Shown piece by piece: positions 16,659 through 25,182 of a DNA stretch of 64,000 bases. Below the pieces are notes generated by a model. That model was not told the DNA's origin and did no database searches. It saw nothing but the letters and a program-made list of their open reading frames with translations. Source of the DNA: Sedimentibacter hydroxybenzoicus DSM 7310 (lineage in GTDB: Bacteria; Bacillota; Clostridia; Tissierellales; Sedimentibacteraceae); NCBI RefSeq assembly GCF_013403245.1, contig NZ_JACBNQ010000002.1:124001-188000 (forward strand), given 5' to 3'. Made by a program: the position numbers and the translations under genes. Numbering within the stretch: position 1 is the stretch's first letter; every line of letters begins with the position of its first letter.

Positions 16659-18653
16659 ATGAAACGAAAAATACTATCCCTTTTGCTTGCAGTCGCTATG
16701 CTGTTGTCCTTAATGGCGGGGCTTTCCGGATGCGGCTCTGGTAATCAGGCTATGACTCCCGGCACACAGAAATCTGAAACCTTTACGGTGGAGGACGGAC
16801 AGACGGCATTGGCCTCAGAGGACGGTGCGGCGATAGACTTTGGCTGTCTGCTGGAGGCTGGCGATGAACTCACCATACAAAAGGTATCGCCCGCGTCAAT
16901 AGACAGCGATGTTGAAATCTACGCCTACGATTTCAAGCTGTCCTCCGGACAACCGGAGGGCACTGTCGAGCTGGCCATACCCTATGACGATGCGGGGCTT
17001 GGCGCCGATGAGGAGCTGCTGTCGGTCTGCGGTAAGTATCTCAACGAACAGAGCGGTCAGTGGGAGGATGTCCTTTATACGGTGGACGCTGAAGCCAACA
17101 AGGTGCATATTCTCACCGACCACCTCTCCACCTATAGCGTGTTTAAGGTCACGAACGCAGGAAAGCGCAGCGAATACATTTCCGATGTCAACGTCTACGC
17201 CGCTTACATGACGACAAAGCAAGCGGAGCAGCTGCTCAAAACCTACGCCGAGCAGGGTGTGTCGTGGCAAGAGGATGTTATATCAGCGTTTCTAAATGCA
17301 AACAACTCACTGCCGATGTTCGCTGAAACAAATATCCCAACTCTCGTATCGCTTGGAGGCGCATACGACGATATGATCACCGAACCGTTCGGCAACGCGT
17401 TGACGGTTTTGGGCATCGCGACCTCCTGCACCCAGTTCGCGTATGATGCATACAGCAACGGGCTGACAAGCAAGGAAACGTCGATCAGCGGAATGAAAAC
17501 CGTGTTGAATCTGGGGCTGAATTTGGCGTCGTCAAAGAAATATCTGTTGGATTCATTTCAGGTGGCCTATGTGGGCGTTGGAGTGATCGACATCGCGCTT
17601 ACCGATGTGATGAATTTCGCCATCGACACCAAGTATGAAAGCACAAAAAATATGTACGACGCCTATTACGCAAGACCCGAAAACAAGCGCCGTGTCAAGG
17701 ATTGGTACGATTTATTCAAGAAGATATACAAAGAAAACAAATCCGCCCCGCAGACAGCTCTCGACAAAATGCAGAGCGAGATTGACAACTATGTAAACAA
17801 ATACTGGGAGGTCGCAGCAAGCGACTGGGATTCATGGATAGACGCCTTTGACAAAAACGGCAATCTGTCCAAGTATCCGTGGCCGTCGGAGAGCGACCGC
17901 GAAAAAATATCAAGTAATTACAAAGCTGAGATCTATGATTACCTTCAGGTTATGTTCCAGTCTCTGAGCCGGGATATGTATTTTGATGCTCTCAGTCGGA
18001 GAGAAAAGGAGTATAAACAGCTCGCCGCACAGCTCAACACGATATATACCATCACGATAAAGGAACAGGAGATAGAGGGCGAGCAGCCCAAATGGGCAAA
18101 CTGCTATGTCAAATTGGCGCCGCTCTCCGATAAGGCTACCGCAAAAGCATGGACAATCAAGTTGGATGATAAATCAAACGGGCAGTTGAAATTTACTCTG
18201 CTTGCCCACGAAACAGCAGGATTCCCGATAAAACTGGAATTCTTTAAAACGCAAAAGGATTGGGAGGAGGGTAAGGTTGCGGCGAGCACAAAGCTAAAAC
18301 CGTTTACAAACACCGAAAAAACCTTCACCATAAAAACGCAGGCGGAAAAGGTTGACTGTTCAGGAACCTTCACAGGCGTACTTCATGTCGCGGAAACAGG
18401 TAAGGACATTGATGTGACAACTGCAGTCACATTTGAAAAGGATTTTGGCGACGGCTCTTACTATAAAATCGTCTGCTCAAATAATGAAACCCAGAGCACC
18501 TACATCAACGGCAGCTATTTTGTGCGGTGGTCGACAGGCGAGGCAAATATTGCGGGAGCAAAATTTGTATTCTCCGCTGACGGAACATCGTTCAGTGCCT
18601 CAATGCGAGACCACAACGATAAAGAGTGGGGCGTGATTACCTGTCAGAGGTAA
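16659..18653 (+). CDS. Large lipoprotein, paralogous in part to the 19.4-kb protein
   Basis: A 664-residue lipoprotein (lipobox LSGC near residue 25). Residues about 40-165 form a beta domain ending TDHLSTYSVF. A long helical middle (about 170-460) with hydrophobic stretches follows, then a beta-rich C-terminus that starts with CSGTFTGVLHV at about residue 566. The same order (DHFSTYALF domain, helical middle, beta C-terminus) is seen in the 859-residue protein downstream, including the unusual words YESTKN and shared spacing, so the two are distant paralogues. Unknown function; location outside the membrane. Ribosome site GAAAGGAG before ATG 16659. Confidence 0.68.
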   Translation: MKRKILSLLLAVAMLLSLMAGLSGCGSGNQAMTPGTQKSETFTVEDGQTALASEDGAAIDFGCLLEAGDELTIQKVSPASIDSDVEIYAYDFKLSSGQPEGTVELAIPYDDAGLGADEELLSVCGKYLNEQSGQWEDVLYTVDAEANKVHILTDHLSTYSVFKVTNAGKRSEYISDVNVYAAYMTTKQAEQLLKTYAEQGVSWQEDVISAFLNANNSLPMFAETNIPTLVSLGGAYDDMITEPFGNALTVLGIATSCTQFAYDAYSNGLTSKETSISGMKTVLNLGLNLASSKKYLLDSFQVAYVGVGVIDIALTDVMNFAIDTKYESTKNMYDAYYARPENKRRVKDWYDLFKKIYKENKSAPQTALDKMQSEIDNYVNKYWEVAASDWDSWIDAFDKNGNLSKYPWPSESDREKISSNYKAEIYDYLQVMFQSLSRDMYFDALSRREKEYKQLAAQLNTIYTITIKEQEIEGEQPKWANCYVKLAPLSDKATAKAWTIKLDDKSNGQLKFTLLAHETAGFPIKLEFFKTQKDWEEGKVAASTKLKPFTNTEKTFTIKTQAEKVDCSGTFTGVLHVAETGKDIDVTTAVTFEKDFGDGSYYKIVCSNNETQSTYINGSYFVRWSTGEANIAGAKFVFSADGTSFSASMRDHNDKEWGVITCQR

Positions 18654-18736
18654 AAACGACCCCAAGCACAAGATATGTCGGCCAACATGAGAAAACAGCG
18701 CACAATAATCGGATCAAACAAACTGGAGGCATATCC

Positions 18737-19441
18737 ATGAGAGATAATATTCCATCTGCGGGCAGAGGCAATAAAATCTTGCCCGCAATACTGATCGCGG
18801 CCAATCTGCTGATGCTTGTGATAGGCGTTCTCACCATACCGCCCAATTTGCCGTCAGCAGCAGTAAAGGAATCTCCTGCGCCGAGGACGGAGCAAACAGC
18901 GCTCGTTACACCGACATCGGAGAAAGAAACCCCGCCTGCGGCCACGGAAAGCGGTAGTATTCCCGCGCCGGAGGTAACAGGCGTGAGCTTATCCACGGAG
19001 GAACGCCCCGATTTGGAGGACTTTCTCTGGTACACAGAGGACGTGGTTTATGACGGAGTTCCATCCGATGCGAATATCATAGACAATATCGGCCCGTTGA
19101 CCGGGAGCTGGAAAGCGCTGATTATTTACGACCCCAATAACGAATACGATGCGGGCGCTATGGAGTTTCTCAATGTCGCCCTTGCAGGTGCGGCGGAGAG
19201 CCTGAGCCTCACCCTCGACTGGTATCAAATTTTTTGGGCCAACGAGGGAGAGAGCTTCGATGAAACGGATATGGAGGACGGCGTATTCAACGGCAAGTGG
19301 GAAAACGGCGGCCTGTGGGCATCCGGTGCGGGAACGATTCGCCTGACACAGTTCTACGAGCAAAGCGGAAAGCAATACGCCATCGGCACGATGGATACGC
19401 CCGACGGGATACCGGCGCTTGTGGCGCTGGTGCGACCATAA
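18737..19441 (+). CDS. Membrane-anchored extracellular protein, unknown function
   Basis: A 234-residue protein with a membrane helix at about residues 14-36, a Pro/Thr/Ala/Glu-rich stalk to about 85, and a C-terminal beta-rich domain with LTGSWKALIIYD near its start and regularly spaced Trp and Gly. A lipocalin-like or jelly-roll fold is possible. ATG 18737 follows TGGAGG; the open frame further upstream overlaps the previous gene and is not used. The gene ends 12 bases before the zinc-ribbon gene at 19454. Confidence 0.62.
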   Translation: MRDNIPSAGRGNKILPAILIAANLLMLVIGVLTIPPNLPSAAVKESPAPRTEQTALVTPTSEKETPPAATESGSIPAPEVTGVSLSTEERPDLEDFLWYTEDVVYDGVPSDANIIDNIGPLTGSWKALIIYDPNNEYDAGAMEFLNVALAGAAESLSLTLDWYQIFWANEGESFDETDMEDGVFNGKWENGGLWASGAGTIRLTQFYEQSGKQYAIGTMDTPDGIPALVALVRP

Positions 19442-19453
19442 GGAGGTGCAGAT

Positions 19454-22033
19454 ATGGGAAAATATTGTACGAATTGCGGCAAGGAGCTTCATACCGGCGC
19501 TCGCTTCTGCGCTAAATGCGGCAAACCTGCTACCGACGCACCTGTTCAGATGCCAACACAGGCTCTATCGCCGCCGACAACTCAACCTGTACAGAAGGCC
19601 GGACGACCCGTGGCATCAAGACAAGCCAGGCAGCCTGCAGCACCTATACAGACCGGTTTCGTAGCTCCGCAGTCCAAACCTACTGCGCAGTCGCAGGGTG
19701 TACATTTACCTCAGCCTGTTTATACGGCACCTGCTTATGCACAAATGGAACGCCCGAATAAAGGATCAAAAACAAAAAATGGCCGTGCTTCGCTTTGTAT
19801 CGTGCTTGCTATTGTACTTTTTTTTCAAACTGTTGCCGTAGCTATGTACGGATGGCCAGGCTTTGCGGTAGACGGCTTGTTTGGCAAGAGTGATCTCTAC
19901 ATGTTACAGGCGGATCAATCCTCTGTGGAAACTGATAGCAGTGAAGCCAGCGGCCCTACAGGTTATTCAAAAATCAAAATAAGTAAAAGTGATTACAAAA
20001 CCAAGCCCATTACTGTAGATGTGGGACCTGAAAGCACGCGTGCTGAAACAGAAGGAATCTCTGTAGATTTCGGCGAGTTTAACCTTTCTGAGGAGGAAAC
20101 GCTTGAAATTAGAGATCTCGGAGTAAAAAAAGATGACGAAAATGGATTTTCGGCCCACTGCTATGATTTTTCGCTGGGAGATGTGACTGAATTTCCCACG
20201 TATGTGACGATAACATTGCCGTATGAAAGCACAAAAAATGCGGCTGACAGACTGTTCGTGCAGTATTATAACGACAGTACGGGCACATGGGAGCTTCTTT
20301 ACTCCGAGCTCGACGAATCTAATGGCACGATTACCTTTTACACCGACCATTTTTCCACATATGCCTTGTTCGACTATTTTGAATATGAAAAGGGATATAA
20401 CAGCGGTCCTCTCTCAAAGGTAGTCTTCAGTTCCGCAAAGCTGGATGATATGATTGATAAATGCTTCGGCGACCAGGATTTGTTTATCGCAATGCTGCGA
20501 AAAAACTCGGCAGAGGACAGCGGACTTATCAATATTGGAATTGACTCCTTTGGTTTGTCCAGCAATCTTACCTCTGCATCAGATAATACCATTCAGCTTG
20601 TATCGTCAACGGGGTTGATGTCGAATGAAATGTCAAAGGCTCTCGGAAACAGTTTTGGAAAGATCGGTGCAGGTCTGACTGCAATCAAGGTTGGCTTATC
20701 ATGGTATCAATCAGGAAATGTGAGTGAAACGCTTAAAAAGAATAAATATGACATTATCGAGCTCGGGTTAAGCACGGCTGCGGGAGCCCTTGGAGCTGCT
20801 CCATTGACTGTTGCCGCAGCTGGAGTATGGCTTGCTGGTATGGTGGATGATGGGATAAGAGATGTAAAGAACTATGGGTATGAAAACGAAATAGAGCACG
20901 CTTATCAGGAATTTACCTGGGAATATGTTTCCTATTCCAACTATTCCGGAGAATTTGGTTGTTCCCTCCCTAATAATATGCCGGCGCGAGCATTTATTGA
21001 TGAAATGGAAGATGCTGTAATAGTTAACAAGGGAAACACTTGGGCGTGGCTTCTCCAGCGGGAATTTATTAAAAACCGTGACAACCCTCAAAAAATGTTT
21101 GAATCAATCGACAAACTCCTGGATGATTACGCAAATGTGTTCTGGAAGCTGAAGCCGAGTGCCCGGAAAATGATCGCCGAGGATATACACGTAGCGGACC
21201 GATGGCAGGAGCCAGGCACACAGGAGAAAACAAAGTATACGGAAGGGCTGAAGGCCGTATTGCGTTACCGACTAAGGAAGCTGTTTGCTTGCCTTTACGA
21301 GCGTTGTATTTTAGACGCAAAGCAGAGACTTCTTTGGGAGATAAATGGTTTTGAAAAACAGATGAATACGGTAACTGAATTCAGTGTCTATGCGTCCGAT
21401 GTAGACGGAAAGGAAATTCCTCTGTCTAAGACTGAGTATAAGGATTATATAGCGGCATTTGCCAAATCCCCCTCCGATAAGCCTACTATCTGGAGCTGGT
21501 CGCCGGGAAGTAAAGATAACGGTAAGTTTATGTGCACACTTTATAATTTCATTACTATGGGTACGCCATCATTCGTCAAATTCTATAAGACATGGGAAGA
21601 CCAAGTCGAAGACAAAGCCGCTTTTACTCTTTCCTTCGCATATTCTGCACCAGCCGTGAAGTTAAAAATAATCCCGCTGGGAGGCATGAAGATAGAAGCT
21701 AAATGGTTTGAGGGTTACTGGTCACGAGACCCAGATTATGATCCATATCTCGACGTAGCAATTAAAATATTGGACGAGAAAACCTGTGCATTTTATGTAG
21801 GCACCATGTCCCGCTACACGGCACTGGATGAGTCGAAGTATTATACGTGTAACTATGTATTTGACCCGGTAGAGCATACTCTTATCATTGAAAACTATAA
21901 AGATTTCCCCAATGGCGTTAAGCTGATTGCATGTGACAAATCCGAAGGGCAGTATGGGGCTGACTATATTCAGTTCAGGAAGGGAGAGGGATACCAATAT
22001 TCAGCACTGGGGGATGTCATTCGTATGGAATAA
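19454..22033 (+). CDS. Zinc-ribbon membrane protein with large extracellular region
   Basis: An 859-residue protein. Residues 1-25 are a zinc ribbon (Cys 5, 8, 19, 22), followed by a Pro/Gln/Ala-rich linker, a membrane helix at about 112-135, a beta domain at about 185-315 ending TDHFSTYALF, a helical middle with two Gly/Ala-rich hydrophobic stretches (about 405-465), a Lys/Arg/Trp-rich helical part and a beta C-terminus. The topology would place the ribbon inside and the rest outside. Base use in its centre is more A/T-rich than in neighbouring genes. AAGGAGGTG precedes ATG 19454. Function unknown. Confidence 0.68.
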   Translation: MGKYCTNCGKELHTGARFCAKCGKPATDAPVQMPTQALSPPTTQPVQKAGRPVASRQARQPAAPIQTGFVAPQSKPTAQSQGVHLPQPVYTAPAYAQMERPNKGSKTKNGRASLCIVLAIVLFFQTVAVAMYGWPGFAVDGLFGKSDLYMLQADQSSVETDSSEASGPTGYSKIKISKSDYKTKPITVDVGPESTRAETEGISVDFGEFNLSEEETLEIRDLGVKKDDENGFSAHCYDFSLGDVTEFPTYVTITLPYESTKNAADRLFVQYYNDSTGTWELLYSELDESNGTITFYTDHFSTYALFDYFEYEKGYNSGPLSKVVFSSAKLDDMIDKCFGDQDLFIAMLRKNSAEDSGLINIGIDSFGLSSNLTSASDNTIQLVSSTGLMSNEMSKALGNSFGKIGAGLTAIKVGLSWYQSGNVSETLKKNKYDIIELGLSTAAGALGAAPLTVAAAGVWLAGMVDDGIRDVKNYGYENEIEHAYQEFTWEYVSYSNYSGEFGCSLPNNMPARAFIDEMEDAVIVNKGNTWAWLLQREFIKNRDNPQKMFESIDKLLDDYANVFWKLKPSARKMIAEDIHVADRWQEPGTQEKTKYTEGLKAVLRYRLRKLFACLYERCILDAKQRLLWEINGFEKQMNTVTEFSVYASDVDGKEIPLSKTEYKDYIAAFAKSPSDKPTIWSWSPGSKDNGKFMCTLYNFITMGTPSFVKFYKTWEDQVEDKAAFTLSFAYSAPAVKLKIIPLGGMKIEAKWFEGYWSRDPDYDPYLDVAIKILDEKTCAFYVGTMSRYTALDESKYYTCNYVFDPVEHTLIIENYKDFPNGVKLIACDKSEGQYGADYIQFRKGEGYQYSALGDVIRME

Positions 22034-22050
22034 ACAACAGGAGGGAAAAT

Positions 22051-22455
22051 GTGACAAAGAAAGGAATCAGCAAAACACCGCTCTTTTTGCGAGTTACATC
22101 CATTCTGATGCTGCTGGCCGCCCTGCCCATGCTGCTGTGGTGCTTGCATCTCATAGACAACGCGGCGCTGGACTACGAATACGCCGGGGCCGGATGTTTC
22201 GTGGCCGGAATCGTGTACATCTTTTCTATTGTAACGGCCATCGCGGGTCTGGCCTTTGCAGGGCGGCACCACCGATATCGCTGGTGCCGGACGCTCGGTC
22301 TTATCCAACTGGCGGCGGTGGTGCTGCTGATCGTTCCGCTGATCGTTCCGCTTCGCTCCTATGCCGCGCTCACGCTGCCGCCGCTTATTCTGTTTACCGC
22401 TTTGTATCTGTTTGGCGTGGGCTGGCGCGAAAAACGAGATTACGAACAACAATGA
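22051..22455 (+). CDS. Four-helix membrane protein
   Basis: A 134-residue protein made almost entirely of four hydrophobic segments (about 10-30, 45-70, 82-105, 108-127) with short basic loops. It starts at GTG 22051 with GGAGGG upstream, 17 bases after the previous stop. No family recognised. Likely co-transcribed with both neighbours. Confidence 0.62.
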   Translation: MTKKGISKTPLFLRVTSILMLLAALPMLLWCLHLIDNAALDYEYAGAGCFVAGIVYIFSIVTAIAGLAFAGRHHRYRWCRTLGLIQLAAVVLLIVPLIVPLRSYAALTLPPLILFTALYLFGVGWREKRDYEQQ

Positions 22456-22468
22456 AAGGAGCGTCCCG

Positions 22469-23797
22469 ATGGCAAAGAAGAAAACGAGCAAAAACATTCC
22501 CCTGCCCATCCTCATCCTTATCTGCGCCGTGCTGCTGTTTGCCATGTATTTGAGCCTCTCCACGCTGGCTCTGGCGATATGGGGAGATAGCGTCATGGGC
22601 ACGGTGGACAGCTATGACAGCCGCCGGGACGATACGACCGCGCAGGAAAACCGCTCCCGCACCGTTTCCAAGGGCTATTGGTTCATGGTAAACAGCAAGG
22701 AATACCGGGGTTATGTGATATATAGCAGCGACGAGGCGTGGCCGAGCTTGGATGAAGGTGAATCACGCTCCGAGCGCATCCGCTATCTGTCCTTCTTCCC
22801 CTACGTCAACAAACCCGCCATGTTGTGCGAATTCAGCGAGATGGGTGAGGTGGCGATCATTTACCATATCCTCGCCCCCGTCGGTTATCTGCTTTTGCTG
22901 CTGCTTGTCATACGCACAGCCAGAGGCGGGAAAAAGAAGAAAATAGCGGCGAGGAAACCCGCCACGCCTCAAATAATCGAAGCAAGGAGTGATACGGATA
23001 TGTTTTGCCCTAACTGCGGAAACAAGCTGCCAGAGGGCGCGGCTTTCTGTTCGGGCTGCGGCGCAAAAACACAGGTCAGTGCCCCCGGTGTGTGTACGGC
23101 CTGCGGCGCAAAGCTGCCGGACGGCGCTGAATTTTGCATCGGCTGCGGGATGGCGGTCAATCGGGCAGCATCGCAGCCGATGGAGGCAAGCCAAGCGGCA
23201 TCTTCTGCGCCCCCACAGGGCGGCGCGGGGTTGGTCGGCTTTTCCGATAGGTATAACTGCCCGGAGGTACTGGCCGCCGCGCAGAAAAACAAGAAATCCT
23301 CTATTGGCTGTATGTGGATATTGGTTTTCGTGCCGCTCATCGGCTTTCCCGTCGCCGGTCTGCTGATGGACGATTTCCCCTTTGGTGAATCCCTTGTCAT
23401 CGGCGTGGGCATCGCTCTTGTCATGCTGATAATTAATATGCTGGCGCTGCGAAGGACCAAGCAGCCCATGTGGGAGGGTGTAGTCGTCAATAAGTACAGC
23501 AAGGAAAAAAGCGAGCATAGGGGCGGCGAGGATGATAATTACAGAACCTATACGGAATATACCACAATCATCAACACCGACGCGGGCAAGAAAAAGACCA
23601 TCGTGGAAAAGGACAGCGGACGGCATATGTACGATTATCTCTCCGTTGGCGACAGGGTGCGGTTTCATCCAAGATTCGGTACATACGAGAAATACGATAA
23701 ATCCAAAGACCGAATCATCTATTGCAACGTCTGCTCCATGATGAACCCCATACAAAATGACCGCTGCAAGAGGTGTAATAACCTGTTATTCAAATAA
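22469..23797 (+). CDS. Multi-zinc-ribbon membrane protein (possible fusion)
   Basis: A 442-residue protein with two membrane helices in the N-terminal part (about 12-35 and 130-152), two consecutive zinc ribbons at about 178-230 (FCPNCG..FCSGCG and CTACG..FCIGCG), two further membrane helices (about 275-325), a beta domain beginning WEGVVVNKYS, and a third ribbon at the C-terminus (CNVCS..CKRCN). An internal AAGGAG (22984-22989) lies 10 bases before ATG 23000, exactly where the first ribbon begins. Ribbons usually stand at the N-terminus, so this looks like two genes joined in frame or one gene with an internal start. Confidence 0.68.
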   Translation: MAKKKTSKNIPLPILILICAVLLFAMYLSLSTLALAIWGDSVMGTVDSYDSRRDDTTAQENRSRTVSKGYWFMVNSKEYRGYVIYSSDEAWPSLDEGESRSERIRYLSFFPYVNKPAMLCEFSEMGEVAIIYHILAPVGYLLLLLLVIRTARGGKKKKIAARKPATPQIIEARSDTDMFCPNCGNKLPEGAAFCSGCGAKTQVSAPGVCTACGAKLPDGAEFCIGCGMAVNRAASQPMEASQAASSAPPQGGAGLVGFSDRYNCPEVLAAAQKNKKSSIGCMWILVFVPLIGFPVAGLLMDDFPFGESLVIGVGIALVMLIINMLALRRTKQPMWEGVVVNKYSKEKSEHRGGEDDNYRTYTEYTTIINTDAGKKKTIVEKDSGRHMYDYLSVGDRVRFHPRFGTYEKYDKSKDRIIYCNVCSMMNPIQNDRCKRCNNLLFK

Positions 23798-23811
23798 GGA
23801 GGCTTTTCGTA

Positions 23812-24174
23812 ATGGATAAATTTATTACCATGCTGGAGGCGGCGGAGTTTGCCGCCACACTCTGCGGAAGCTGGAGCTTTGCCACATCCAATGATAGATA
23901 CGATGTAAAAGGCTTGCTGGTGCTTGCCGAGACAAGCGACAGTGAAAACCCCATCGATGAGGACAGCTTTTATGTGGTTTCGCCCGCCGGAGCCATCGGC
24001 TTATGCGAGGACGGCGAGGACATCGACTGGCTGTTTCTGACAGGCTCCAGTGAAGATGAGGATTTACCCGCCACCTATCAGGTCGACCCGCAAATAAATT
24101 TCTGCCCGAGATGCGGCTCCGGTGTTGTTTCCGGCGCTCGCTTTTGCGGAGCCTGCGGCGCGAAACTAAATTAG
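23812..24174 (+). CDS. Small protein with C-terminal zinc ribbon
   Basis: A 120-residue soluble protein. Residues 1-90 are acidic and of unknown fold; residues about 97-120 form a zinc ribbon (FCPRCG..FCGACG). It has no membrane segment, unlike the other ribbon proteins of the block, and could be a cytoplasmic partner. AAGGAGG precedes ATG 23812. It is the last gene before the riboswitch. Confidence 0.65.
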   Translation: MDKFITMLEAAEFAATLCGSWSFATSNDRYDVKGLLVLAETSDSENPIDEDSFYVVSPAGAIGLCEDGEDIDWLFLTGSSEDEDLPATYQVDPQINFCPRCGSGVVSGARFCGACGAKLN

Positions 24175-24214
24175 AAATATACAAGAACCACTATAAGACA
24201 GAATAACAAAATGA

Positions 24215-24302
24215 ATATAGCCAAGGGCAAACCCGGTTAAAGCCGGGGACGCAAAGCCGAGGGTCTAAGGTGTCTTAAGGCACTATGATAGTCTGGCTGC
24301 TA
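24215..24302 (+). promoter_or_regulatory. Class I cyclic-di-GMP riboswitch (GEMM-I aptamer)
   Basis: The sequence carries the conserved core of this aptamer: GGGCAAACC (24226-24234), a GC stem with an A-rich loop, GGGACGCAAAGCC (24246-24258), GGGTCTA, a second hairpin, then ATGATAGTCTGGCTGC. Outer stem P1 is AGCCA (24219-24223) with TGGCT (24294-24298), perfectly paired. The family binds cyclic-di-GMP and controls a downstream transcript. A terminator starts 12 bases after the aptamer, so control by termination is likely. No large gene follows directly. Confidence 0.9.
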
Positions 24303-24313
24303 AAAGTCAAGCG

Positions 24314-24347
24314 AAAGCCTGCCCTCTTACATGAAGGGCGGGCTTTT
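24314..24347 (+). terminator. Riboswitch terminator
   Basis: Arms AAAGCCTGCCCT (24314-24325) and AGGGCGGGCTTT (24335-24346) pair with one G-U and run into T. The spacing of 12 bases from the aptamer makes it the probable expression platform. Confidence 0.85.
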
Positions 24348-24368
24348 GTGGCTTTTACGGACGTTTCA

Positions 24369-24461
24369 GGTATCAGGATACCGGCTTTCGCTATGAGCTA
24401 TGGTGAAAGAGGTATCCATATGAATATATTGCGCTATCATCCTTTTTCGAGGTGTAAATAG
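24369..24461 (+). promoter_or_regulatory. Alternative hairpins and 13-codon mini-ORF below the riboswitch
   Basis: GGTATC (24369-24374) and GATACC (24377-24382) form a tight hairpin. GGATACC (24376-24382) can instead pair with GGTATCC (24411-24417), which overlaps the ribosome site AGAGGT of a short frame starting at ATG 24420 and ending at TAG 24461 (peptide MNILRYHPFSRCK). Two exclusive pairings, one hiding a start, look like translational control. The peptide may be the stump of a lost gene. Assigned by eye only. Confidence 0.4.
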
Positions 24462-24522
24462 AGACGGAGCAATCTGTACATACCGTCCTTTGCACTTGCA
24501 ACTTCATATCATAAATCCACAA

Positions 24523-24563
24523 AAGTCAGCATTTTGCCATGGGCGAAGTGCTGACTTATTCTT
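24523..24563 (+). terminator. Terminator-like hairpin
   Basis: AAGTCAGCA (24523-24531) and TGCTGACTT (24549-24557) pair perfectly, followed by ATTCTTTT. It lies between the riboswitch mini-ORF and the sigma factor gene and would insulate the latter. The remaining bases 24564-24707 show no gene. Confidence 0.7.
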
Positions 24564-24707
24564 TTCGACAAGAAATCTGTTTGTTTTTCAATTTACCCCA
24601 ATTTTAAGACCTGATAACTGTAGGTTTGTCGAACCTTGCTGCCGATCTCCTCCGCTTCTGACATTTTGACTCGCCATCAAAATTTCAGAAAACGGAGGAC
24701 AAGCCAT

Positions 24708-25127
24708 ATGGAAGAAAAGAAAGAGTATAGGATTAAAGTGCAGGGACAACTCATTCCCGTCACCGAAGAAGTCTATTTGACATATTACCGCATGAAACGC
24801 CGTGAACTACATCTGGAGGAAAAGGACACAGCGCATGGCGTGTTTTATTATAGTGCTATGGATACTGAGGAAATCAATGGTGAGGATGCGATTCCAGACC
24901 GCACTTCTCCTCGTTTGGAGGATATGGTCATGGACAAGCTGGTAGCGGAAAAACTTCATCAGTGCCTTGCCCAGCTCACCAAAGAAGAACAGGAGCTGAT
25001 TTTTACTCTGTTTTTTCAGAATAAAAGTGAGCATCAGGTATCCAGAGAGACAGGCATCGCCCAAAAGACCATTCACAATAGAAAGGTTCGTGTCCTGGCT
25101 CGTCTGAAAAAACTTATCGAAAAGTAA
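24708..25127 (+). CDS. ICE-type sigma-70 family factor
   Basis: A 139-residue protein. The C-terminal half is a region 4 DNA-binding domain: QCLAQLTKEEQELIFTLFF, then EHQVSRETGIAQKTIHNRKVRVLARL. The N-terminus (EYRIKVQGQLIPVTEEVYLTYY) matches small sigma-like proteins that precede the integration genes in Tn916- and Tn1549-type elements. Start ATG 24708 follows GGAGGAC; the longer frame to 24636 has no ribosome site. It probably directs transcription of excision or transfer genes (inference from family). Confidence 0.85.
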   Translation: MEEKKEYRIKVQGQLIPVTEEVYLTYYRMKRRELHLEEKDTAHGVFYYSAMDTEEINGEDAIPDRTSPRLEDMVMDKLVAEKLHQCLAQLTKEEQELIFTLFFQNKSEHQVSRETGIAQKTIHNRKVRVLARLKKLIEK

Positions 25128-25141
25128 AAATAATTTGGCTC

Positions 25142-25182
25142 AACCCCCTCACGAAACCGGATTAGTAGTGAGGGGGTTTTTC
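25142..25182 (+). terminator. Terminator after the sigma factor gene
   Basis: AACCCCCTCAC (25142-25152) and GTGAGGGGGTT (25168-25178) pair perfectly and run into TTTTT. It begins 15 bases after the stop codon. Confidence 0.9.
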
